A DNA stretch of 5,924 nt from Bacteroidales bacterium UBA4912 (GTDB lineage: Bacteria; Bacteroidota; Bacteroidia; Bacteroidales; Dysgonomonadaceae), in assembly GCA_002398875.1 (NCBI GenBank), contig DHCC01000057.1, forward strand, positions 1 through 5,924. Reading direction: 5' to 3'. Of the stretch, positions 1 to 5,924 are shown in pieces; position 1 is the first letter of the stretch, and each line of letters starts with the position of its first letter. Under the pieces are notes generated by a model, which had not been told where the DNA came from, did no database searches, and saw nothing but the letters and a program-made list of their open reading frames with translations. Position numbers and translations under genes: made by a program.

Positions 1-1017
1 GTAAATTAATGTATTGTTTGAGTTGATAGGATCGGTCATAGATTTCCAGCCTTTATCAAGTAGGAATCTGTTTTCATCATTCAGATTCATTAGATTCCAT
101 ACCATTCTTTCATTGTATACGTTACCTGTACCAAGTGGATTAGCCGCATTAAGATTGTCTTTGGGTGCCCAAGGTGTGTTGTTATATGCATTTCTTTGAT
201 AGGTTATGTAATCTTCAACACCCAGGAAAGTATAAGGATTATTCACATAATTAAACCCTAACTTAGCAGATAGATTGATTGAGCGTTGACCAGCCTTGCC
301 GCTTTTTGTTGTAACAAGAATTACACCATTACTTGCACGAGCTCCATAAAGTGCTGTTGCACCCGCATCCTTAAGTACCTCCATAGATTCAATGTCCGCA
401 GGGTTTATATCACTTAAGCTTGATCTTAATTGTCCATCAACCATAACTAGTGGCGAACCAGAACCATCAAGATTAGTCCCACCTCTAAGCACAATTTGTG
501 GAGTTGAACCCGGGTTACCTGATGACTGAATAACTCTAAGACCTGATACAGCACCTGAAAGAGCTTGTGCAGGGTTAGAGTAAACACCCACTGTAAGGGT
601 TTCTTCAGATACTTTAGCGATAGAGTTAGTTAATTTACTGCGAAGCTGTGTACCGCCATAACCTGTTACAACAACTTCCTCCAGCAGCTCAGAGTCTTCT
701 CTTAGTACAATGTCAATATTGGCTCTGCCATTAACTGCAACAGTTTGTGATTGCATACCTACGTAAGAAACAACCAGACTGCCATTTGATGGCACATTGT
801 TAATAGTGTACTTACCGTCAATATCGGTAACAGTACCATCGGAAGTACCTTCAATTACAATAGTTACTCCGATAAGTGGTTCTTTGAACACATTATCAGT
901 AACCGTTCCACTCACTGTTATGTTTTGTGCATAAAGTGAGATTGAACTAAAAACGAGGAATAAGCTAAAAAGCCATCCCTTCAGTGCATTTTCTTTTTTT
1001 CGTATTTTCATATTCAT
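1..1017 (-). CDS. SusC/RagA-family TonB-linked outer-membrane transporter, N-terminal part (3' end beyond window)
   Basis: The frame is open from an ATG at 1017 to the left edge and gives 339 residues, roughly a third of a usual SusC protein of about 1000. Residues 1-30 form a signal peptide: basic start (KIRKK), hydrophobic stretch, and a likely cut after SLYA-30 before QN. Residues about 34-108 are a carboxypeptidase-regulatory-like beta domain (SGTVTD, then DGKYTINNVP and LVVSYVGMQ). EEVVVTGYG (113-121) leads into the plug domain, with PQIVLRGG (173-180), LVMVDGQ (190-196), and the family hallmark IESMEVLKDAGATALYGARASNG split over 209-231, followed by VILVTTKSGKAG. There is no STN signalling domain before the plug. 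SusC proteins form the outer-membrane barrel that imports glycans or peptides with a SusD lipoprotein lid and TonB energy; the susD gene would be expected past the left edge. It starts 37 bases after the epimerase stop, so the two are probably co-transcribed. A second ATG at 1011 is an alternative start. The substrate cannot be read from this part. Confidence 0.95.
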   Translation of the reverse strand, partial: MNMKIRKKENALKGWLFSLFLVFSSISLYAQNITVSGTVTDNVFKEPLIGVTIVIEGTSDGTVTDIDGKYTINNVPSNGSLVVSYVGMQSQTVAVNGRANIDIVLREDSELLEEVVVTGYGGTQLRSKLTNSIAKVSEETLTVGVYSNPAQALSGAVSGLRVIQSSGNPGSTPQIVLRGGTNLDGSGSPLVMVDGQLRSSLSDINPADIESMEVLKDAGATALYGARASNGVILVTTKSGKAGQRSINLSAKLGFNYVNNPYTFLGVEDYITYQRNAYNNTPWAPKDNLNAANPLGTGNVYNERMVWNLMNLNDENRFLLDKGWKSMTDPINSNNTLIY

Positions 1018-1054
1018 TTTCAATTAGTAACATGGATATTATTTGATATTTAAA

Positions 1055-2239
1055 TTATAAATTACCTGTGTAATTTATCTGCTCTAATGTCTTCCAAATT
1101 TGGTACAGACCTCTCGGTACATGAAAACATCCTTTCCATTTGCCACCTTTGAGATCAAGCAAAACATTACCCTCTCTGCTTAAATATCCCCACCACTCGG
1201 GATATTCGGTGTCTTTAAAATGTTTCCAGGTGTAGTCATGCAACTTCTCAAACCAAGTCAGACATTCTTCAGAACCTGTTAGTTGATAGCCTTTTAAAAG
1301 AGCTATAAGTGCTTCAATGTGCACCCACCAAAGCTTCTGATCCCATTCAAGCTGTTGAGGCGGGAATCCTTTGCGATCCATAAAATAAAATATTCCGCCA
1401 TATTTTTTGTCCCACCCGTATTCCATCAGTGTGAGAGTGGTTTCTACTGCTTTTTCAATTAAATCTTTTCTGTTGAGTCTCACACCCAGATCCATAATAA
1501 ACCACATGGACTCCAGTCCGTGTCCCGGATTTACCAGACGGCCTTCAAAGGTGTCTGATAACGAGCCGTCTACGTTGAGATTCTCAACTATAATACCACC
1601 TAGCTCAGGACGAAGAAAAACTTCCATCACTTCATGTATGCATTCATTCATCGTCTTTTCGATAGTATCATTGTCCAGAAGATGCTCTATTTCCAGAGTC
1701 AGATTGCATAGAATCATTGGCAGTGAAAATGATTTTAAATTTCTTGTGCCCGGATAAGCTTTATTCCATTTACCCTTTGGATTATCTCTTTTTGAGATAA
1801 TCTTCTCAAATGTTTTTCTGGCAATTTCAGCATACTCTTCATTGCCGGTAGCCAGACTTAACTGACCAAAGGCCATTGCTGCAAAAGTGTAAGAGAATAT
1901 GTTATAAGGCTCTACAAGAGGCTTGCCATCACGAGTAAGTGAAAAATACCAGTTGTAATCACGGTCGTGTGCGTGTTTTTTCATAAATTCGGCACCCTGT
2001 ATTGCACAGTCAAGCCATTCTTTCTTTTTATCCATCTTATTATAAAGCATTGAGAATAACCATACCTCTCTGCCTTGCAACCAAACAAATTTGTCTTCGT
2101 CGTAAACATTGCCTTTTCTGTCGAGACAGGTAAAATAACCTCCAAACTCTTCATCCTGAGATTTGGTTAGCCAGAATGGTACAACGTTTTCCAGAAGCTC
2201 TGATTTGTATTGTTTCTCTAATTTGTCGTAGTCTAACAT
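1055..2239 (-). CDS. N-acylglucosamine 2-epimerase (AGE/RENBP family)
   Basis: A complete 394-residue protein, the usual length for the family. It should interconvert N-acetylmannosamine and N-acetylglucosamine, a cytoplasmic step in sialic acid and ManNAc breakdown. The sequence has the (alpha/alpha)6-barrel signatures of AGE enzymes: WLQGREVW (53-60), GRLVNPGHGLE (233-243), LWWVHIEALIALL (303-315), EWWGYLSREG (348-357) and KGCFHVPRGL (369-378). His240 in NPGH and His373 in CFHVPR sit where the two catalytic histidines of cyanobacterial and mammalian AGE lie. The C-terminal third closely resembles mammalian renin-binding protein, which favours the ManNAc/GlcNAc enzyme over cellobiose 2-epimerase or mannose isomerase relatives; these related activities cannot be fully excluded. 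No signal peptide is present. The gene follows a 398-base gap, so it may have its own promoter, and it is followed closely by a SusC gene. That pairing resembles Bacteroidota nan (sialic acid) loci, but no lyase, sialidase or transporter specific to sialic acid is visible. Confidence 0.92.
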   Translation of the reverse strand: MLDYDKLEKQYKSELLENVVPFWLTKSQDEEFGGYFTCLDRKGNVYDEDKFVWLQGREVWLFSMLYNKMDKKKEWLDCAIQGAEFMKKHAHDRDYNWYFSLTRDGKPLVEPYNIFSYTFAAMAFGQLSLATGNEEYAEIARKTFEKIISKRDNPKGKWNKAYPGTRNLKSFSLPMILCNLTLEIEHLLDNDTIEKTMNECIHEVMEVFLRPELGGIIVENLNVDGSLSDTFEGRLVNPGHGLESMWFIMDLGVRLNRKDLIEKAVETTLTLMEYGWDKKYGGIFYFMDRKGFPPQQLEWDQKLWWVHIEALIALLKGYQLTGSEECLTWFEKLHDYTWKHFKDTEYPEWWGYLSREGNVLLDLKGGKWKGCFHVPRGLYQIWKTLEQINYTGNL

Positions 2240-2443
2240 TTATGTATATTTTTAGTGGAATATATTTCTATCCAAATATCAATAAATAAAACATTTAATT
2301 AATGGGCAAATTAAACACAAATAAATTAATAATACAACATGGCATTTAAATATATTTTATATGTTAGCAAAGTTTAACTGTATTATGTTAATATCTCTGC
2401 TTGATATGACATAAATTCTTAAGGATAAAGACAGTATCAGAGT

Positions 2444-2509
2444 CTTATCTGGACCTTACCTCGCTCTTATCATGCTCTTATAAACTCCTTATATTGGTCT
2501 TTTATATAA
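2444..2509. repeat. Array of six CTTAT motifs at exact 11-bp spacing
   Basis: Reading the plus strand, units begin at 2444 (CTTATCTGGAC), 2455 (CTTACCTCGCT), 2466 (CTTATCATGCT), 2477 (CTTATAAACTC), 2488 (CTTATATTGGT) and 2499 (CTTTTATATAA). The first five bases are CTTAT in four units and one base different in the other two, while the remaining six vary. On the minus strand the unit starts with a variable part and ends in ATAAG. Units three and four are preceded by GCT or CT, giving a longer shared GCTCTTAT. The spacing is close to one helical turn, so all motifs face the same side of the DNA. It could be a multi-site operator, a decayed tandem repeat or a dispersed repeat family; the sequence alone does not decide. 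Confidence 0.75.
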
Positions 2510-2518
2510 GAGTAAGGT
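2453..2518. repeat. Inverted repeats within and around the 11-bp array
   Basis: ACCTTAC at 2453-2459 is the exact reverse complement of GTAAGGT at 2512-2518. Inside it, CTCTTATA (2475-2482) pairs with TATAAGAG (2505-2512), and alternatively CTTATAT (2488-2494) pairs with ATATAAG (2504-2510) around a 9-base loop. The right arm can thus pair with several repeat units, so only one of these folds could exist at a time. No T-run follows on either strand, so it does not look like an intrinsic terminator. Confidence 0.6.
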
Positions 2519-2522
2519 AAAA

Positions 2523-2608
2523 AGGATGTCAGAATCTCGTGATAGTAAAATGTGTTAAAAGTATCACTGAGAAGCATTAGAGTAACAGGCTGTAATTATT
2601 TACATCCT
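2523..2608. repeat. Nested inverted repeats forming a possible stem-loop
   Basis: The inner hairpin pairs 2535-2544 (TCTCGTGATA) with 2562-2572 (TATCACTGAGA), ten pairs with one bulged base at 2568 and a loop of 17 bases. An outer pair, AGGATGT at 2523-2529 with ACATCCT at 2602-2608, encloses it. The element lies 30 to 115 bases past the nucleotidyltransferase stop, so it would be in the 3' untranslated part of that message and could protect its end or weakly terminate it; on the minus strand a short T5 run lies just past the outer arm near 2519-2523. Function is inferred, the pairing is seen. Confidence 0.5.
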
Positions 2609-2637
2609 ATAAATAAATATATTTAATAAATGGAGCG

Positions 2638-3366
2638 TTAAGAGAGAAATTTATTAGCAAGTATTAATGATTCATGTTTCCCTACATCAATCATCCGGCT
2701 GTTTTCTGTGGAGTAGTATATTATATTTTCACGGTCGCATATTGACAAATAAAAATCTATTATAGAAAACTTGTCAGTGAGGTTTTTCATGTAACTAAAA
2801 ATGGAAGGATCGATTACGTGAATTCCTGAAAATGCCATTTCATTATATTGGGTAAAATCAAATCCGGAGAAAGGAGATTTAGTTTCACCTGTTTTTTTGT
2901 TAACCCAACCTTTTAGCAGTTTGTCAGAATCAAAACAAAGGTAGCGTGTGGTTTGACGTTCACTGCAAACAAGTGTAGCAATCGCTTTATTATTAAGATG
3001 GAAGGAGTAAAGATCATTCAGATCGATGTCGGAAAGAATATCAACATTATGAACCAGAAAGGGTTTGCCGTCATCAAAAAAATGGGATGCTTTTTTTATT
3101 CCACCTCCTGTGTCTAGCAATTTATCCTGTTCATTAGAAAATTCAATTCTTATACCGAAGTAATTGCACGATTTTACAAAATTGATGATTTGTTCACCAA
3201 AATGGTGTATGTTGATTATTATTTCGTTAAAACCTGCATCCTTTAATTTTTCTATGGTGTGTTGTAATAAAGGTTTACCCCCAACCGTAACTAAAGCTTT
3301 GGGCATATTGTCGGTAAGTGGTTTCAGACGAGTACCAAGTCCTGCGGCAAAAATCAATGCTTTCAT
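2638..3366 (-). CDS. Sugar-1-phosphate nucleotidyltransferase, MurU-like
   Basis: A complete 242-residue protein of the NTP_transferase (Rossmann-like GT-A) family, near the length of Pseudomonas MurU. The N-terminal nucleotide-binding signature AAGLGTRLKPLT (7-18) is followed by MPKAL with the substrate-phosphate-contacting Lys23. LLDTGGGI (83-90) matches the ETGGGI segment of MurU-type enzymes, and HNVDI (106-110) supplies the metal-binding Asp109; a second candidate metal ligand is Asp227 near the C-terminus. There is no hexapeptide-repeat acyltransferase domain, so it is not a GlmU. MurU makes UDP-MurNAc from UTP and MurNAc-1-phosphate in the cytoplasm. The call rests on the neighbour: the AmgK-like kinase gene ends 17 bases upstream, the same pairing as amgK-murU in Pseudomonas. 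Alternatives are a transferase for another sugar-1-phosphate, or a LicC-like cytidylyltransferase. The family is secure; the exact substrate is inferred. It appears to be the last gene of its operon, given the 398-base gap that follows. Confidence 0.85.
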   Translation of the reverse strand: MKALIFAAGLGTRLKPLTDNMPKALVTVGGKPLLQHTIEKLKDAGFNEIIINIHHFGEQIINFVKSCNYFGIRIEFSNEQDKLLDTGGGIKKASHFFDDGKPFLVHNVDILSDIDLNDLYSFHLNNKAIATLVCSERQTTRYLCFDSDKLLKGWVNKKTGETKSPFSGFDFTQYNEMAFSGIHVIDPSIFSYMKNLTDKFSIIDFYLSICDRENIIYYSTENSRMIDVGKHESLILANKFLS

Positions 3367-3383
3367 TTAATGTATGCTTCAAA

Positions 3384-4799
3384 CTACTTTAACACCTGTT
3401 CCAGATTTTGTTCACGGTGAACAAGTAACACTTTTACGCCAAATTTCCTGTTAATATGTTCAGCTACATGCTGAGCTGCGTAAACAGAGCGATGCTGTCC
3501 GCCTGTACACCCGAAAGAGATCATAAGGTTTGTGAAGTTTCTATCCAAATAGCGCTTTACATGACGGTCTACAAGAGGGTAGATGTTTTCAAGAAAATCC
3601 ACTATTTCACCATCATCCTCAAGAAATTTTATAACCGGCTCGTCCAGTCCTGTGACATTGCTGTATCGTTCAAACTTGCCGGGATTGTTGATAGCACGGC
3701 AATCAAAAACGTAACCTCCACCGTTACCGGAAGCGTCGTTAGGGATACCCTTTTTATAGGCGAAACTGAATACCCTTACTTCCAGCTCTCGCTTGCGGCT
3801 GTCTGCAAACTCCTTTAGATCAATCATCTCCCTAAGCATTGCATCAAGATAGGGATATTCGCTGAGCTCCTCTGTAAGCAGCTCACGCAGATTGTTTAAT
3901 GCATAAGGAATACTCTGTATGAAGTGAGGTTTCTTCTCAAAATATCCTCTGAAACCATAAGCACCCAATACCTGAAGGGTCCGAAACAGTACAAAGTGAC
4001 GTAAACGGTTTTTAAACTCTGTCTCGTTAACCTGTTTGTACTTACTGAGAGACTCAACATAAGTCTTAATCAGCTCTTCTCTTAGTTCGGATGGGAAATT
4101 TGCCTTAGCCTGCCATAGAAAAGATGCAACATCATAGTAAACCGGACCTCTCCTGCCTCCCTGAAAATCAATAAAATAGGGGGTGTTATTTGACAGCATC
4201 ACGTTTCGGGACTGGAAATCGCGATACATGAAAGTGTCCGACTTATCTTCAAGAAGTGTAATGGCGAGTTTTTCAAAATCGTTTTCGAGAAGATCTTCCC
4301 TGAAATCTATGCCTGTTGTCTTCAGGAAACTGTATTTGAAGTAGTTCAGGTCCCACATTACTGAGCGGTGATTAAATTCTGAAAGTGGATAGCAGATATT
4401 GAAATCAAGCCCCTGTGCCCCTTTCACCTGAAAGTCTGCCAGAATTGAGATGGTATTATGCAGCAACTCTTTCTCCTCGTGACTGAATACCCCTGTTGAC
4501 CTGCCACCCTTAATTGCATCAAAAAGGACAGTGTCTCCTAAATCCTGTTGCAGGTAAAACATCTTATCGTCCGAAACTGCCAGCACTTCAGGTACATTTA
4601 GCCCTCTTTCGCGAAAGTGGGCTGACAAACGTATGAAAGCACGATTTTCATCAACAGATTCACCATGCACTCCAATCAGTGAGATATTGTCACTTTGAAG
4701 CCTGAAATATTTACGGTTGGAACCTGATGTGGGCAATGCCTCAACGCTCGGATTTGTTTTGCCTGTATGTTGAGTAAAGAGTTGTGTGAGTTGTCGCAT
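3384..4799 (-). CDS. AmgK-like sugar kinase (APH fold) fused to a RapZ C-terminal domain
   Basis: A 471-residue cytoplasmic protein with two parts. Residues about 1-325 are an aminoglycoside-phosphotransferase-like kinase: MYRDFQSRNVM (191-201) is the catalytic loop with Asp194 as likely base and Asn199 for metal, and FIDFQGGRRGPVYYD (209-223) supplies metal-binding Asp211. The IDFQ..RGP..YD pattern is that of AmgK, the kinase that phosphorylates MurNAc and GlcNAc at C1. Residues about 340-465 match the C-terminal domain of RapZ: FSFAYKKGIP, GYVFDCRAINNPG, TGLDEPV and the hallmark GCTGGQHRSVYAAQHVAEHI (430-449). The Walker A N-terminal half of RapZ is absent, so a label of RNase adapter RapZ would mislead. 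In E. coli this domain senses glucosamine-6-phosphate; the same role here is inference. ATG at 4799 is preferred; an in-frame TTG lies immediately before it. The start is 6 bases after the nadE stop and the end is 17 bases before the MurU-like gene. The usual His of the kinase HRD/HGD loop is Tyr192. Confidence 0.88.
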   Translation of the reverse strand: MRQLTQLFTQHTGKTNPSVEALPTSGSNRKYFRLQSDNISLIGVHGESVDENRAFIRLSAHFRERGLNVPEVLAVSDDKMFYLQQDLGDTVLFDAIKGGRSTGVFSHEEKELLHNTISILADFQVKGAQGLDFNICYPLSEFNHRSVMWDLNYFKYSFLKTTGIDFREDLLENDFEKLAITLLEDKSDTFMYRDFQSRNVMLSNNTPYFIDFQGGRRGPVYYDVASFLWQAKANFPSELREELIKTYVESLSKYKQVNETEFKNRLRHFVLFRTLQVLGAYGFRGYFEKKPHFIQSIPYALNNLRELLTEELSEYPYLDAMLREMIDLKEFADSRKRELEVRVFSFAYKKGIPNDASGNGGGYVFDCRAINNPGKFERYSNVTGLDEPVIKFLEDDGEIVDFLENIYPLVDRHVKRYLDRNFTNLMISFGCTGGQHRSVYAAQHVAEHINRKFGVKVLLVHREQNLEQVLK

Positions 4800-4805
4800 C
4801 AAAAA

Positions 4806-5924
4806 TTAATTTAATTCGTCTGTCCACATTTTAACAATTGCATCGCTCGGCATACGCCATGCTCCCCGTGGGGAAAGGTTTACCGATCCAACTTTAGGAC
4901 CGTCGGGCATGCTTGATCGTTTGAATTGCTGTGAAAAGAACCTTGTGTAGAAAACCTTCAGCCATTTAAGAATCTCATCATCTGAGTATTTCCCGACGAA
5001 TGACTGTTGTGCAAGAAATAATATTCGCTTAGGTCTGTCACCATAGCGAATCATTCGATGAAGGAAAAAATCATGCAGTTCGTAAGGACCTACAAAATGC
5101 TCTGTTTTCTGGGCTATTTTACCTTCTGTATCAGCAGGAAGCAGTTCCGGGCTGAAAGGTGTGTCAAGAATATCGTGTACTATTTTGCGAGGTGTCTCAT
5201 CCAGCTGTGTGTCGGCGATCCATCGTACAAGTGTAGCCACCAGCGTTTTTGGTACACCGCTGTTTACACCGTACATCGACATCTGATCACCGTTATATGT
5301 AGTCCATCCTAAAGCCAGCTCCGACATGTTGCCGGTTCCTACAACCAGTCCGCTCACCTTGTTTGCATAATCCATTAATATTTGAGTACGCTCTCTTGCC
5401 TGACTGTTTTCGTAGGTTACGTCATGATCATCAGGGTTGTGGTCAATGTTTTTGAAATGCTGCTTAACTGCTTCCACAATTGAGATCTCTTTAGCTGTGA
5501 CGCCTGCCGATTCCATTAGTGACACTGCATTTGTGTAGGTCCTGCCGGTTGTGCCGAGCCCCGGCATTGTTATACCATGAATATTTTCCCGTGAATATCC
5601 CAGCAGATCGAAAGTCTTAACAACAACAAGCAATGCCAGAGTGGAATCCAGTCCTCCTGAAATACCAATCACAGCTTTATCGATACCGGTATGGAGAAGT
5701 CTTTTAGCGAGTCCATAAGTCTGAATATTAAAAAGTTCTGCCAGACTCTCGTTCTCATGTTCTTTTGAAGGGATAAATGGATGAGGATTAAAATTCCGGT
5801 ACATTCTTTCAGGATAAACAGGTTCCATCAGACAACCCACCTCAGTTATATTTCCGGATTCGAAAGAATTAATATTTGTATTAACCAGCTTGTCGTGACG
5901 GAGAGCATTTACATCAATGTCAGA
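4806..5924 (-). CDS. nadE: Glutamine-dependent NAD+ synthetase, C-terminal part (5' end beyond window)
   Basis: The frame stays open to the right edge, giving 372 residues of a protein normally about 640-680 long. It makes NAD+ from nicotinic acid adenine dinucleotide, ATP and glutamine, the last step of NAD biosynthesis. The visible part is the synthetase domain. SGGLDST (residues 89-95 of the fragment) is the pyrophosphate-binding P-loop of the ATP-PPase superfamily; GTGNMSELALGW (196-207) and TYNGDQMSMYGVNSGVPKT (209-227) are NAD synthetase signatures. The C-terminal segments HFVGPYELHDFFLHRM and QQFKRSSMPDGPKVGS...SPRGAWRMPSDA are typical of the long, glutamine-using form. The first 28 residues or so (including VNALRHDK) are the end of, or linker from, the nitrilase-type glutaminase domain that lies outside. 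A GTG at 5840 could be mistaken for a start, but the frame continues upstream without a stop and such a product would lack the ammonia-supplying domain. The kinase gene begins 6 bases after its stop, pointing to co-transcription. Confidence 0.96.
   Translation of the reverse strand, partial: SDIDVNALRHDKLVNTNINSFESGNITEVGCLMEPVYPERMYRNFNPHPFIPSKEHENESLAELFNIQTYGLAKRLLHTGIDKAVIGISGGLDSTLALLVVVKTFDLLGYSRENIHGITMPGLGTTGRTYTNAVSLMESAGVTAKEISIVEAVKQHFKNIDHNPDDHDVTYENSQARERTQILMDYANKVSGLVVGTGNMSELALGWTTYNGDQMSMYGVNSGVPKTLVATLVRWIADTQLDETPRKIVHDILDTPFSPELLPADTEGKIAQKTEHFVGPYELHDFFLHRMIRYGDRPKRILFLAQQSFVGKYSDDEILKWLKVFYTRFFSQQFKRSSMPDGPKVGSVNLSPRGAWRMPSDAIVKMWTDELN

Larger units (their letters stand above)
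2240..2637. other. 398-base AT-rich intergenic region with repeats, no gene
   Basis: No credible coding frame occurs on either strand. The part next to the epimerase (about 2240-2400) is very AT-rich and should hold its promoter on the minus strand, but I found no clean pair matching the Bacteroidota TTTG (-33) and TANNTTTG (-7) boxes; the nearest -7-like site, 2368-2375, lacks a matching upstream box. The part next to the nucleotidyltransferase (about 2440-2610) is less AT-rich and contains the phased repeat array and inverted repeats listed separately. No GC-rich hairpin followed directly by a T-run, the usual intrinsic terminator, was seen after the nucleotidyltransferase stop. Confidence 0.7.

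Noticed and set aside
14..199. 61-residue plus-strand frame
   Set aside because: It lies opposite the SusC gene, which has strong family motifs across the whole stretch; no motif or start signal supports the plus frame.
1407..1757. 116-residue plus-strand frame inside the epimerase gene
   Set aside because: It is antisense to conserved AGE coding sequence, including the NPGH catalytic region, and has no recognisable domain.
2368..2375. Minus-strand AAACTTTG as a Bacteroidota -7 box for the epimerase
   Set aside because: It differs from TANNTTTG and has no TTTG at the required distance upstream; such matches are common in AT-rich DNA.
2444..2509. CRISPR array
   Set aside because: Five-base cores with six-base spacers are far shorter than CRISPR repeats and spacers, and no cas gene is present.
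2526..2558. Ten-codon plus-strand frame ATG...TAA preceded by AAAAAGG in the intergenic gap
   Set aside because: Too short to judge, lies within the hairpin element, and no promoter or downstream plus-strand gene supports a leader peptide.
3164..3818. Two plus-strand frames (3164-3370 and 3456-3818)
   Set aside because: Both are antisense to the transferase N-terminus and the RapZ-like domain, respectively, whose motifs are clear on the minus strand.
5058..5312. 84-residue plus-strand frame
   Set aside because: It is antisense to the conserved NAD synthetase motifs and has no support of its own.
4806..5840. A stand-alone short NAD synthetase starting at GTG 5840
   Set aside because: The same frame has no stop from 5840 to the right edge, and the C-terminal motifs are those of the long glutamine-dependent form, so 5840 is an internal codon.

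Overview
The window carries five protein-coding genes, all on the minus strand and read from right to left. It looks like part of a chromosome of a Bacteroidota member, probably order Bacteroidales. The reasons are a SusC/RagA-type TonB-linked outer-membrane protein with the characteristic plug sequence, gene starts without a clear Shine-Dalgarno sequence, AT-rich spacers, and a kinase fused to a RapZ-type C-terminal domain. A family within Bacteroidales cannot be fixed from this sequence alone. No rRNA, tRNA, CRISPR array, integrase or transposase was seen.

Layout in transcription order. (1) 5924-4806: C-terminal part of a glutamine-dependent NAD+ synthetase (nadE), cut by the right edge. 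(2) 4799-3384: a two-domain protein, an AmgK-like aminoglycoside-phosphotransferase-fold sugar kinase joined to a RapZ C-terminal domain. (3) 3366-2638: a MurU-like sugar-1-phosphate nucleotidyltransferase. These three are separated by only 6 and 17 bases and probably form one operon. (4) 2637-2240: a 398-base AT-rich gap with no gene, but with a run of six 11-bp-spaced CTTAT motifs and several inverted repeats. (5) 2239-1055: an N-acylglucosamine 2-epimerase of the RENBP/AGE type. (6) 1017-1: the N-terminal 339 residues of a SusC-family transporter, cut by the left edge, starting 37 bases after the epimerase.

How the genes may work together (inference): the kinase and nucleotidyltransferase pair resembles the AmgK/MurU route of Pseudomonas, in which recycled MurNAc is phosphorylated at C1 and converted to UDP-MurNAc, bypassing part of de novo peptidoglycan precursor synthesis. 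The RapZ-type domain is the part of E. coli RapZ that senses glucosamine-6-phosphate, so the fusion could tie recycling to amino-sugar status. The epimerase (ManNAc/GlcNAc) and SusC gene look like the start of a separate uptake and catabolism unit for amino-sugar-containing glycans, perhaps sialic acid, though no sialic-acid-specific gene is visible. The most interesting points are the kinase-RapZ fusion next to a MurU-like gene and the phased 11-bp repeat array.
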